Assembly: GCF_907164555.1 (NCBI RefSeq)
Contig: NZ_CAJQZC010000012.1
Location: forward strand, 1 to 64,000
Origin: Paraburkholderia saeva
GTDB lineage: Bacteria; Pseudomonadota; Gammaproteobacteria; Burkholderiales; Burkholderiaceae
Direction of reading: 5' to 3'
Length of the DNA stretch: 64,000 nt
The translations under genes were made by a program, and so were the position numbers. The notes beneath the pieces were generated by a model. It was not told where the DNA came from and searched no databases. It worked only from the letters and a program-made list of their open reading frames with translations. How positions within the stretch are numbered: the stretch's first letter is position 1; each line of letters opens with the position of its first letter. Below are positions 35,674-44,612 of this stretch, piece after piece.

Positions 35674-36342
35674 ATGAACAGATGGATCAACGGGGCAGGC
35701 GCGGCGGCATGCGCGCTATGCATGTGCGTCGCTGCAAACCAGGCCGTGGCGGCAGACGAGGCATTTCAGACGACGTCCGGGGCGGCGTCCACGGGCGGCA
35801 TTCATGCAGGTGACGTACTCGTGCGTCTGCGCGCCATCAGTATCCTGCCGCAGGTCAGCACGAGCAGCACATTGTCGGCGCTCAACGTCGGTGTCAACAA
35901 CGCCACGGTGCCGGAACTCGACTTCACGTACATGATCCGCGACAACATCGGCGTCGAGCTGATTCTGGGCACGTCACGGCATCAACTGACGTCGAATCTG
36001 GGCGGACTGGGCGGGGTGAACGTGTTGCCGCCAACGCTCCTGCTGCAGTATCACTTCAACCATCAGGGAACGGTGCGGCCTTATGTCGGCGCGGGTCTCA
36101 ACTACACGTTGTTCTACAACAATGGTCTGAGTGCGGGCGGCCAGCCCGTCTCGATCAGCAATCACAGTTTTGGGCCGGCATTGCAGGCGGGCGTCGACGT
36201 GCAGGTCGCGAAGAATCTCTTCGTCAACGCGGACATCAAGAAGATCTGGATGCACACCGATGCATCGCTGGGCGGTACTTCGCTTGGCACGCTGCATATC
36301 GACCCGCTGGTGGTCGGTATCGGCGTCGGGATGAAGTTTTAA
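35674..36342 (+). CDS. ompW: OmpW-family outer membrane protein
   Basis: A 222-residue exported protein with a signal peptide cut near residue 27 (QAVA-ADEA). It has the eight-stranded beta-barrel pattern of OmpW: GDVLVRLRAISILPQ near residue 45, PELDFTYMIRDNIGVELI near 80, TLLLQYHF near 120, RPYVGAGLNYTLFY near 135 and a C-terminal Phe. OmpW forms a narrow channel for hydrophobic molecules. A hairpin sits directly in its leader. Confidence 0.93.
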   Translation: MNRWINGAGAAACALCMCVAANQAVAADEAFQTTSGAASTGGIHAGDVLVRLRAISILPQVSTSSTLSALNVGVNNATVPELDFTYMIRDNIGVELILGTSRHQLTSNLGGLGGVNVLPPTLLLQYHFNHQGTVRPYVGAGLNYTLFYNNGLSAGGQPVSISNHSFGPALQAGVDVQVAKNLFVNADIKKIWMHTDASLGGTSLGTLHIDPLVVGIGVGMKF

Positions 36343-36418
36343 CCGGTGCGTCTGTTCGCGGGCGGGCCTGTTGCCGCGTTTCAGGTGGCGTAGCGCGCGT
36401 CAGCGTCAAAGCGGCGTT

Positions 36419-36622
36419 TCAGAGATGGTCGTTCTGGAAACGCATCGCGGTGCCTTCGCGTTTGATGCGTTCCCAGATTGCGAGTTTTTCGTCGTCGCTC
36501 AGGAACACCCAGTTCGATACTTCGCCGGCGGTGCGGCCGCAGCCCTTGCAGACTTCATCGAAAAGCGTCGAGCACACGCCGATGCAGGGGCTGTCAGGAA
36601 GGTCGTGGAGATTTGAAGCCAT
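36419..36622 (-). CDS. DUF1289 cysteine-rich small protein
   Basis: A 67-residue protein with PCIGVCSTLFDEVCKGCGRT, giving four cysteines in a C-x3-C-x8-C-x2-C pattern typical of DUF1289, and WVFLSDDEKLAIWERI after it. Likely metal- or cluster-binding, function unknown. The start MASNLHDLPDSPC at 36622 fits the family length; an extension to 36766 is not supported. Confidence 0.88.
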   Translation of the reverse strand: MASNLHDLPDSPCIGVCSTLFDEVCKGCGRTAGEVSNWVFLSDDEKLAIWERIKREGTAMRFQNDHL

Positions 36623-36799
36623 GAAAACGCCCGGGCGAAGGATGGGTGAACGGAAACCGTCCGACATGTTAACCGATCCGGCGAATTCCCGACCCGGCCG
36701 ATGCGCTGCCTCGATCGACCGGAGCGGACGCGCCGGCGGCCGCGAGTGCGCCTTGCGCGTGCGCACGGCTGTCTCGCCGTGCGCACGCCGCCTCGCCTT

Positions 36800-38158
36800 T
36801 CATCGCGCGATGCTGTAGCCGATGCGCGCGATCCAGTGCTGGCGATTGTTGTAGTCGAGAATGTCTTCGCCGTAGCCGTTGAAGTAGCCCACCCACACGT
36901 ACCCGCCCCACGCGCTGCCGAGCAGTTTCGACAGCGGGTAAGTCAGCTGCGAATCGATGCTGCCGTACCAGTGCTTCGTGCCTTTGCGCAGCGTGGTGGC
37001 GAGCTGCCAGCCGTCGGGGCTGCCGTATTTCACAAGCAGATCGACGTACCCGCGATAGTCGGCAATATCTTCGTTGCCGGTCTTGCTGAGGTAGTAGTAG
37101 ATCTTCGGCGATACCGTCAGGTGGTTGCCGTCGAGGTTGCCGAATTCCCACGTCGGGCGCACGAACACGATGTTGATTGCGCGCGAATCGTCGCCGCTCT
37201 TGCCGTTCGATTCGTGTCCGATACCGCCTGAAAATCCCATACGCGTGAACCACGAACTGCGCCAGCCGGTATCGGCGACGTAGTAGAACAGCTGCGGCAT
37301 GTAGCTCGTATCGCGGAACGGCCGCGAATCGGCGGTCAGGTCCCACAGCACGGTCTGCGTGTAGGCGAAATACAGGTTGTCGAAAAACGCCTTCGAGCGC
37401 AGGTCGTCGGGCATCAGGATGCGGTACTTGAAGCTCAGCTGGAAGCGCGCCGACGCATCGCCGTTCTTGCCGACGCCGAAATACATTGGCTCGAAATAAG
37501 AGAGTCGCGCGAGCGCGCTGCGGCCCGTGGTGGCAAGCGAATCGAGCGGTGCATTGATCGCATCTTCGGGCGTGTTGACAGCGGCGGCCGCCGCCGCGAC
37601 CTGGGCGGGCGTCGTAGCTTGCGCTTCGCTGCGTTCGGCGGCAGCAATCGCTTCCTGATCTTTGCCACGATTGATGGTGACGAGCGCCGGCGAAGCGTCG
37701 AACCCAACCGGATCGATCCGCACCACGCCGCGCGCCGATGCCGGCCACGGCGCGGAAAACGTCACCTTGCGATACTGGCCCGGCTGCAGCTTCAACGTGT
37801 CGGGTACACCTTGTTCGCGTGCGAGGTCGAGTGGCTGCGGCGCGAGGTCGCCATTCGTCAGCGTGACGCGAATGCCTGGCGGCACCGTGATCGTGAGTGG
37901 CGTGGTGTCGTCGTTGGAATAGAGCAGCGTGATGCGCAACGGCTCGCGCACCGCCGCCTCGCGCGGCAGTTGCAGCATCGCGATGCTCGCATGCGCCTGG
38001 CCGGCGACAAAGAGCAGCAACAGACACACCGTACTGCGAGCGATGCGCCCCAGACCGGCGCGTATGAACCGGCGCGGGTGAGGAAGCGGCTGCGTACCGC
38101 GGGCAAACGCGGTGTGGCAGAGAGAAGCGGGACAGGCAGGCAAGGCATCGAAGCGCAT
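36800..38158 (-). CDS. pldA: Outer membrane phospholipase A (PldA) with an N-terminal extension domain
   Basis: The C-terminal about 270 residues form the OMPLA barrel: FGVGKNGDASARFQLSFKY, YFAYTQTVLWDL, and the catalytic segment FSGGIGHESNGKSGDDSR with active-site His and Ser. OMPLA hydrolyses phospholipids that reach the outer leaflet. A signal segment (STVCLLLLFVAGQAHA) is followed by a roughly 110-residue beta-rich domain (PREAAVREPLRITLLYSNDD) and an Ala-rich linker, absent from E. coli PldA. The start at 38158 is uncertain; an upstream ATG at 38239 is possible. Confidence 0.88.
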   Translation of the reverse strand: MRFDALPACPASLCHTAFARGTQPLPHPRRFIRAGLGRIARSTVCLLLLFVAGQAHASIAMLQLPREAAVREPLRITLLYSNDDTTPLTITVPPGIRVTLTNGDLAPQPLDLAREQGVPDTLKLQPGQYRKVTFSAPWPASARGVVRIDPVGFDASPALVTINRGKDQEAIAAAERSEAQATTPAQVAAAAAAVNTPEDAINAPLDSLATTGRSALARLSYFEPMYFGVGKNGDASARFQLSFKYRILMPDDLRSKAFFDNLYFAYTQTVLWDLTADSRPFRDTSYMPQLFYYVADTGWRSSWFTRMGFSGGIGHESNGKSGDDSRAINIVFVRPTWEFGNLDGNHLTVSPKIYYYLSKTGNEDIADYRGYVDLLVKYGSPDGWQLATTLRKGTKHWYGSIDSQLTYPLSKLLGSAWGGYVWVGYFNGYGEDILDYNNRQHWIARIGYSIAR

Positions 38159-38365
38159 GGGCGGTCGTCCTGATGAAAGGCCGGATAAGGAACCTTGATA
38201 CGGGGCATGGGACACGGACACACGACATAGACACACCACGTCGTTTCTCAGACGCGTCAGGCAAAGTGTGTCCGTATTGTAAGAGATTGCTTAATAAACG
38301 GTAAGGATGCGACCAGGTCCTGCAGGCGAGGCGGCGCACGGCGTTTCGGTGCGCGTCGGACCGGC

Positions 38366-39676
38366 TCAATCCGGCGACATGAGTTGCCACAGCAGCGCGC
38401 CGTTGAGCGTCAGGATCGCCGCCGCCGAGAGCCACGCCAGGGCGAGCGGCAGGCCACGCACGCGCCACCCGCCCATGACCGCGCTGGACGACGCGAACCG
38501 GATCAGTGGCACGACCGCGAGCGGCAGCTGCAGGCTGAGCACGACCTGGCTTGCAACGAGCAACTGGTTCGAGCCGTGCTGGCCGAACATCGAAACGGCG
38601 ACGAGCGCCGGACCCATTGCCAGCGAGCGCGTCAGGAGCGCGCGTTGCCAGCGTGGCAGGCGCAGCGCAAGGAAGCCTTCCATGACCGCCTGCCCGGCGA
38701 GCGTGCCCGTCACGGTTGCGCTCAGGCCGCACGCGAGGAGCGCCGCCGCGAACAGGATGGCGGCCCAGTGCGAGCCGACGATCGGCGCGATCAGACGATG
38801 CGCATCGGCAAGGTCCGTGATCTCACGGTGGCCGCTGGCATGAAATACCGCCGCAGCGAGGATCAGCAGCGCCGCATTGATGACGAACGCAAACGACAGC
38901 GAGCCGAAGGTGTCGTAATTGACGCCGCGTAACGTGTTCGCGATCGCCGCGTCGTCGCGCGCGGGAATGAGATTTTTGACGAGCGCCGAATGCAGATAGA
39001 GGTTGTGGGGCATCACCGTCGCGCCGAGGATGCCAGCGGCAAGCCAAACCATGCCGGCATTGCGCAGCAGCGCAGCGCCCGGCGCGACGCCTGCGAGCGC
39101 CGCATGCCAGTCGGGCCGCGCGAGCGCCAGTTCGACGACGAAGCACAGTCCTGTGAATACGATCAGTGTGACGACGCCCGCCTCGAGCGTGCGTCGCCCG
39201 CGTCGCTGGAGCGCGAGTATCGCAAGCGTGCCCACTGCGGAGAGCAGCACGCCGACTGTCAGCGACACGCCGAGCAGCAGTTGCAGCGCGACGGCGCTGC
39301 CCACCACTTCCGCTACGTCGCAGGCAATGATGGCGACCTCGCTCGTGAGCCACAGCAGGTACGTCACGCGTCGGCTGAAGCGCTCGCGGCACAGTTGCGC
39401 GAGGTCGCGTCCGGTGACCACGCCGAGGCGCGACGAAACCCATTGCAGCAGCATCGCCATCAGGCTCGACATCAGCACGACGGACAGCAACTGGTAGCCG
39501 AAGCCTGCGCCGCCTGCCAGCGCTGTGGCCCAGTTGCCGGGATCCATATAGCCGACCGCGATCAGCGCGCCGGGTCCGACGAACGACGACCAGTGCGCAG
39601 GCCGGGGAGGGCCGCCGCCGGTGTCTGTGGACGGGCGGCGTCGGCGGTGTCGCAGGGCGAATGGGTTCGTGTTCAT
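38366..39676 (-). CDS. mntH: Nramp-family divalent metal transporter
   Basis: A 436-residue transporter with about 11 hydrophobic segments. TM1 carries the metal-site DPGN (VGYMDPGNWAT) and TM6 the MPHNLYLHS motif, both invariant in Nramp proteins. It imports Mn2+ or Fe2+ with protons. The start at 39676 (MNTNPFALRH) avoids a cysteine-rich upstream frame running to 39817; ATG 39685 is an alternative. The region 39677-40268 (592 bp) up to potF holds the two divergent promoters, but no clear operator was recognised. Confidence 0.9.
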   Translation of the reverse strand: MNTNPFALRHRRRRPSTDTGGGPPRPAHWSSFVGPGALIAVGYMDPGNWATALAGGAGFGYQLLSVVLMSSLMAMLLQWVSSRLGVVTGRDLAQLCRERFSRRVTYLLWLTSEVAIIACDVAEVVGSAVALQLLLGVSLTVGVLLSAVGTLAILALQRRGRRTLEAGVVTLIVFTGLCFVVELALARPDWHAALAGVAPGAALLRNAGMVWLAAGILGATVMPHNLYLHSALVKNLIPARDDAAIANTLRGVNYDTFGSLSFAFVINAALLILAAAVFHASGHREITDLADAHRLIAPIVGSHWAAILFAAALLACGLSATVTGTLAGQAVMEGFLALRLPRWQRALLTRSLAMGPALVAVSMFGQHGSNQLLVASQVVLSLQLPLAVVPLIRFASSSAVMGGWRVRGLPLALAWLSAAAILTLNGALLWQLMSPD

Positions 39677-40268
39677 CGCGATCATCGGCAAATCAGCGGA
39701 AGGGCCGCACGCAAACAACGAGCGGAGGGACCCGCAAGCGGCACATGAGGCGCATAAGGCACAGGTGAAGAACCGGTCAAAGGGCAAATGGAGCGCAAAC
39801 GCCGTGCCCAAAGCCATTCCACAGTGCGCGGCAAGTCGTTCAGCATCGCAACCGGATACATCGCGCGAATCGAATCCGGCCGCCTCACAGCAGCCGTCGG
39901 TAAGCAGTGTCCTTTCCTGTCAATCGCCTTGCGTTACGGATGGGTTTCGCTGTCAATCCGTCAGCCGTCATATCCGGAAACAGGCGTCCTTCGTCAAAAC
40001 ATAGGCGATCAGGTTTTTTTCGGGTGGACACGCGCCGATAACCCGATAAAATTGCGCCCAATTTTGCAAAGCTGGCATCACCCCCACGAGGGCCGGGCCC
40101 GCTGCGGGGCAGCGACCGGCTGTACCCTTTGCGCGACAGCACGCCGTTTTTTTTGGAGCGTGCACTATTTAGTGGTAGTTTTCGGGTTTTTCAGGGGAGC
40201 CGCGCGCGATGCGTTGCGGTGTGAGCGGGGCGAGGGCCGGGGAGAGCCGGTCAGGATCGGAGAACGGG

Positions 40269-41369
40269 ATGAACAAACAGGTAATGAGCCGGCTGGCGGC
40301 GCTTGTGCTGTGCGCGGCGCCGTGGGTTGCGGCCGCAGCGAAAGATACGCAGTTGAACGTGTACAACTGGTCGGATTACATTGCCAAGGATACGATCCCG
40401 AACTTCACGAAGCAGACCGGCATCAAGGTCAAGTACGACAACTACGACAGCGACGACACGCTTCAGGCCAAGCTCCTCACGGGCAATTCGGGCTATGACA
40501 TCGTCGTGCCGACCAGCAACTATGCTGGCAAGCAGATCGCAGCGGGCATCTTCGCGCCGCTCGACAAATCGAAGATTCCCAATCTCAAGTATCTCGACCC
40601 GTCGTTGATGACGCTCGTCGCGGGCGCCGACCCGGGCAACAAGTACGTGGTGCCCTGGGCCTACGGTACGACCGGCCTTGGCTACAACGTCACGAAGGCC
40701 CAGCAGATTCTCGGCAAGTCCGTGCCGCTCGACAACTGGGACGTGCTCTTCAAGCCGGAAAACATTTCGAAGCTGAAAGCGTGCGGCGTCTCGGTGCTCG
40801 ACGCGCCTGACCAGATGTTCGCCGCCGCGCTGCATTACATCGGAAAGGATCCGATGAGCACGAACCCGGACGACTACCGCGCCGCGCTCGCGATGATGAA
40901 GAAGATCCGTCCGTACATCACGCAGTTCAACTCGTCGGGCTATATCAACGACCTCGTAGGCGGCGACGTATGCTTCGCGTATGGCTGGTCGGGCGACGTC
41001 GTGATTGCGAAGCATCGCGCGGCCGAAGCGAAGAAGCCGTACAAGGTCGAGTACTACATTCCCAAGGGCGGTGCACCGGTCTGGTTCGACGTGATGGCGA
41101 TTCCGAAGGACGCGAAGAACAAGGAAGCCGCCCTCGAGTGGATCAACTACATCGAGACGCCGCAGGTCCACGCGGCGATTACGAACGAGGTCTACTATCC
41201 GAGCGCGAACACCGAGGCACGCAAGTATGTGGCGAAGGACGTCGCGAACGATCCGGCCGTGTATCCGCCGGCTGAGGTCATCCAGACGCTGTTCCTGCTG
41301 AAGCCGTTGCCGCCGGAAATCCAGCGTCTGCAGACGCGGCTGTGGACCGAGTTCAAGTCCGGCCGCTGA
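40269..41369 (+). CDS. potF: Putrescine-binding periplasmic protein
   Basis: A 366-residue exported protein with a signal peptide of about 23 residues (APWVAAA-AKD). LNVYNWSDYIAKDTIPNFTK and YDIVVPTSNY are PotD/PotF signatures. It binds polyamines for the PotGHI importer encoded next. GGAG precedes the start. A terminator-like hairpin separates it from potG, which could raise potF transcript over the membrane genes. Confidence 0.92.
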   Translation: MNKQVMSRLAALVLCAAPWVAAAAKDTQLNVYNWSDYIAKDTIPNFTKQTGIKVKYDNYDSDDTLQAKLLTGNSGYDIVVPTSNYAGKQIAAGIFAPLDKSKIPNLKYLDPSLMTLVAGADPGNKYVVPWAYGTTGLGYNVTKAQQILGKSVPLDNWDVLFKPENISKLKACGVSVLDAPDQMFAAALHYIGKDPMSTNPDDYRAALAMMKKIRPYITQFNSSGYINDLVGGDVCFAYGWSGDVVIAKHRAAEAKKPYKVEYYIPKGGAPVWFDVMAIPKDAKNKEAALEWINYIETPQVHAAITNEVYYPSANTEARKYVAKDVANDPAVYPPAEVIQTLFLLKPLPPEIQRLQTRLWTEFKSGR

Positions 41370-41404
41370 TGCCAGACAGTCACACGCGATAGTGCAACAT
41401 CATG

Positions 41405-41436
41405 AAGCCCCCGGTGTCCACCGGGGGCTTTGTTCG
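41405..41436 (+). terminator. Terminator hairpin between potF and potG
   Basis: The stem aagcccccggt/accgggggctt with loop gtcc is followed by tgttcg. Because potG-I follow on the same strand, this is probably an internal terminator or attenuator. Confidence 0.75.
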
Positions 41437-41463
41437 TCAAACGCAGGAGCGAAGCAGCAGATC

Positions 41464-42627
41464 ATGAGTGACCAGTCAGGCGCGCTGGCAGGGGCCGGCA
41501 CGCTGCCCCCAGGCAACTCCCCCGTCGCAGGCGACGCGGCGGAAAATTTCGTGCAGATCGTAGACGTCGTCAAGAAGTTCGGCGAAACCGTCGCAGTCAA
41601 GGGCGTGAATCTGAGCGTCGGGAAGGGCGAGCTGTTTGCGTTGCTCGGCAGTTCCGGCTGCGGAAAATCGACGCTCCTGCGCATGCTGGCCGGCCTCGAA
41701 ACCGTGACCTCGGGCAGGATCCTGATCGACGGCGAAGACCTCGCGCAGATGCCGCCGTATCGCCGGCCGGTGAACATGATGTTCCAGTCGTATGCGCTTT
41801 TCCCGCACATGACGGTCGAGTCGAACGTCGCATTTGGACTGAAGCAGGAGGGCGTGCCGAAGGCCGAACTGCGCGAGCGCGTGCAGACCGCGCTCGAACT
41901 CGTGCAGATGGGGCGCTTCGCGAAGCGCAAGCCGCATCAGCTGTCGGGTGGCCAGCAGCAGCGCGTTGCGCTGGCGCGCAGCCTCGTCAAGCGGCCGAAA
42001 CTGCTGCTGCTCGACGAACCGATGTCGGCGCTCGACAAACAGATCCGTCAGCGCACGCAGATCGAACTCGTCAACATTCTGGATACTGTCGGCGTGACCT
42101 GCATCATGGTGACGCACGATCAGGAAGAAGCGATGACGATGGCGGGGCGTCTCGCCGTGATGAGCGAAGGCGAGATCGTACAGCTCGGCACGCCGCATGA
42201 GGTCTACGAATATCCGAACAGCCGCTTCTCGGCAGAATTCATTGGCTCGACGAACCTGTTCGACGGGAACGTCGTCGAGGACGAGCCGGATCACGTGTTC
42301 ATCGAAACGCCGGACCTGCCGTGCCGTCTGTACGTGAACCACGGCATCACCGGCCCGCTCGGCATGCCGGTGACGATTTCCGTTCGGCCCGAGCGCATTG
42401 CGCTCACGCGCAAGCCGCCTGAAGGCGCCTACAACTGGGGCAAGGGCGTCATCACGAACATTGCCTACATGGGCGGCTACTCGCTGTATCACGTCAAACT
42501 CGATGGCGGCAAGACCGTGATCGCGAACATATCGAGCCTCGCGCTCTCCGAGATCGAGACGCCGACGTGGGGCGATGAAATTTATGTGCGCTGGAGCGCG
42601 TCTGCCGGTGTGGTGTTGACGTCATGA
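41464..42627 (+). CDS. potG: Putrescine ABC transporter ATP-binding protein
   Basis: A 387-residue ATPase of the PotA/PotG family. Walker A GSSGCGKST, Q-loop MMFQSYALFPHMT, signature LSGGQQQRVALARSLVKRP and Walker B LLLLDEPMSALD are followed by a C-terminal TOBE domain. An Ala/Gly-rich 25-residue N-terminal lead precedes the ATPase core. The stop overlaps the potH start by ATGA. Confidence 0.94.
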   Translation: MSDQSGALAGAGTLPPGNSPVAGDAAENFVQIVDVVKKFGETVAVKGVNLSVGKGELFALLGSSGCGKSTLLRMLAGLETVTSGRILIDGEDLAQMPPYRRPVNMMFQSYALFPHMTVESNVAFGLKQEGVPKAELRERVQTALELVQMGRFAKRKPHQLSGGQQQRVALARSLVKRPKLLLLDEPMSALDKQIRQRTQIELVNILDTVGVTCIMVTHDQEEAMTMAGRLAVMSEGEIVQLGTPHEVYEYPNSRFSAEFIGSTNLFDGNVVEDEPDHVFIETPDLPCRLYVNHGITGPLGMPVTISVRPERIALTRKPPEGAYNWGKGVITNIAYMGGYSLYHVKLDGGKTVIANISSLALSEIETPTWGDEIYVRWSASAGVVLTS

Positions 42628-43553
42628 AACGGTCGATGAGTTCGTTTGCGTCGTGGCCGGTGCGGCGCTTTGGCCTGACCGGGCGCAGCGCGGTCGTGGC
42701 CGGGCCGTTCGTCTGGCTGCTGCTGTTTTTCCTCGTGCCGTTCCTGCTGGTGGTGAAGATCAGCTTTGCCGATCTTCAGATGGGCATCCCACCGTATACG
42801 GAACTGACCTCGATGAAGGACGGGGTGCTGCACATCGCACTCGACCTGTCTCACTATGCGTTTCTGGTCACCGACAGCCTGTATTTCGCAACGTACGTGA
42901 ATTCGGTTGTGGTGGCGGCGATTTCGACGCTCCTGTGCCTGCTGCTGGGTTATCCGATGGCGTATTACATTGCGCGTTCGAATCCTGCGACGCGCAATAT
43001 CCTGATGATGGCCGTGATGTTGCCGTTCTGGACGTCGTTTCTGATTCGTGTGTACGCGTGGATCGGGATTCTGAAGAACAATGGGCTGCTCAATCATTTT
43101 CTGATGTCGATGGGTGTGATTCACGCGCCGATCGAGCTTTATCACACGAACACGGCTGTTTATATCGGCATGGTGTATTCGTATCTGCCGTTCCTCGTGA
43201 TGCCGCTTTACGCGCACCTCGTGAAGATGGATCTGACGCTGCTCGAGGCCGCATACGACCTTGGCGCGAAGCCCTGGAAGGCGTTCGTGCAGATTACACT
43301 GCCGCTCTCGAAGAACGGCATTATTGCGGGTTGCCTGCTGGTGTTCATTCCGGCGGTGGGCGAGTACGTGATTCCGGAGCTGCTGGGTGGCGCCAATACA
43401 TTGATGATCGGTCGCGTGATGTGGAATGAGTTCTTCGACAATGCCGACTGGCCGATGGCGTCCGCGGTGACGTGTGCGATGGTTGTGCTGCTGCTGGTGC
43501 CGATGGCGCTCTTTCAGTATGCGCAGGCGAAGGAGCTGGAGGACAGGCGCTGA
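42624..43553 (+). CDS. potH: Putrescine ABC transporter permease
   Basis: A 309-residue permease with about six membrane segments and the EAA loop LLEAAYDLGAKPWKAFVQIT near residue 206. The segment FVWLLLFFLVPFLLVVKISFA and TSLMKDGV-like periplasmic loop match PotH. It overlaps both neighbours by ATGA, so potGHI are tightly coupled. Confidence 0.93.
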   Translation: MKRSMSSFASWPVRRFGLTGRSAVVAGPFVWLLLFFLVPFLLVVKISFADLQMGIPPYTELTSMKDGVLHIALDLSHYAFLVTDSLYFATYVNSVVVAAISTLLCLLLGYPMAYYIARSNPATRNILMMAVMLPFWTSFLIRVYAWIGILKNNGLLNHFLMSMGVIHAPIELYHTNTAVYIGMVYSYLPFLVMPLYAHLVKMDLTLLEAAYDLGAKPWKAFVQITLPLSKNGIIAGCLLVFIPAVGEYVIPELLGGANTLMIGRVMWNEFFDNADWPMASAVTCAMVVLLLVPMALFQYAQAKELEDRR

Positions 43554-44371
43554 TGAAGCCGAACCGTTTTTTGCAGATCGTGGCGCTTGGGATTGGCTTC
43601 CTGTTTCTGTACGTGCCGATCGTGAGCCTCGTCGTGTATTCGTTCAACGAATCGCAGCTGGTGACTGTCTGGACGAAGTTTTCGGTGCGCTGGTATCAGG
43701 CGCTGCTTGAGGATGACGAACTGATCGCGGCCGCGTGGCTTTCCTTGCGGATTGCGTTGCTGACGGCGTTTGCGTCTGTCTTTATTGGCACGTGGGCGGG
43801 ATTTGTGCTGGCGCGGATGGGACGGTTTCGCGGTTTCACGCTTTATACCGGGATGATCAATGCGCCGCTCGTGATTCCCGAGGTTATCCAGGGGATTTCG
43901 CTGCTGCTGCTTTTCATCGAAATGGGGAAGTGGCTTGGATGGCCGGCCGGACGCGGGATTTTCACGATCTGGATTGGGCATGTGATGCTGTGCATTTCGT
44001 ATGTCGCGATTATTGTGCAGTCGCGGGTGAGGGATCTGAACCCGTCGCTTGAAGAGGCTGCGCTGGATCTGGGGGCTACGCCGTTCAGGGTGTTCTTTGC
44101 GATTACGTTGCCGTTGATTTCTCAAGCGCTGGTTGCAGGGTGGTTGTTGTCGTTTACGCTTTCCATCGATGATCTTGTGTTGTCGGCGTTTTTGTCTGGA
44201 CCTGGGTCTACTACGCTGCCGCTGGTTGTTTTTTCCCGTGTCAGGCTTGGGTTGAATCCTGAGATGAATGCGCTTGCTACGCTCTTTATTTCCGTTGTCA
44301 CGGTTGGGGTTGTTGTGGCTAACCGGTTTATGCAGAATGCTGAGAAGAGGCGGCTTGCTTTGGCAATGTAG
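43553..44371 (+). CDS. potI: Putrescine ABC transporter permease
   Basis: A 272-residue permease with six membrane segments and the EAA loop SLEEAALDLGATPFRVFFAI near residue 164. MNALATLFISVVTVGVV ends the last segment, as in PotI. From about 43700 to its end, codon choice shifts to G/T-rich forms (gtt, gct, ctt, ttt), unlike potF and potG. The stop lies next to a long palindrome. Confidence 0.92.
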   Translation: MKPNRFLQIVALGIGFLFLYVPIVSLVVYSFNESQLVTVWTKFSVRWYQALLEDDELIAAAWLSLRIALLTAFASVFIGTWAGFVLARMGRFRGFTLYTGMINAPLVIPEVIQGISLLLLFIEMGKWLGWPAGRGIFTIWIGHVMLCISYVAIIVQSRVRDLNPSLEEAALDLGATPFRVFFAITLPLISQALVAGWLLSFTLSIDDLVLSAFLSGPGSTTLPLVVFSRVRLGLNPEMNALATLFISVVTVGVVVANRFMQNAEKRRLALAM

Positions 44372-44374
44372 TTT

Positions 44375-44531
44375 GGGGTTTTTCGTGCCGAAGCTGTTTC
44401 TTTGCTTTTGGCCTTTCCTTGAAGTCATGTCGGTCTATTAGCGTCGCCCCGCACAGGGGCAACACTAATAGACCGACGCGAATACAAGGAAAGGCCAAAA
44501 GCAAAGAAACAGCTTCGGCACGAAAAACCCA
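44375..44531. repeat. Long palindrome between convergent potI and the chemotaxis receptor gene
   Basis: The outer arms are 44375-44421 and 44485-44531; they share gtttttcgtgccgaagctg and ctttgcttttggcctttcc in inverted order over about 47 bp. The inner arms 44429-44450 and 44457-44477 pair through gtcggtctattag and gcccc with two mismatches. The whole can fold into one long hairpin and may stop transcription from both sides. A related partial unit follows at 44536-44596. Confidence 0.85.
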
Positions 44532-44535
44532 AAAT

Positions 44536-44596
44536 GCCGCCCCGCATAAGGGGCAACACCAATAGACCGATATGCCGACAAGGAAAGGCCAAAGAA
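44536..44596 (+). repeat. Second partial copy of the palindrome's right half
   Basis: gccgccccgcataaggggca and the following accaatagaccga, then acaaggaaaggccaaa, repeat with small changes the order seen at 44444-44500. The element family therefore occurs at least one and a half times here. Confidence 0.7.
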
Positions 44597-44612
44597 ATCC
44601 AGAAAAAACAAC

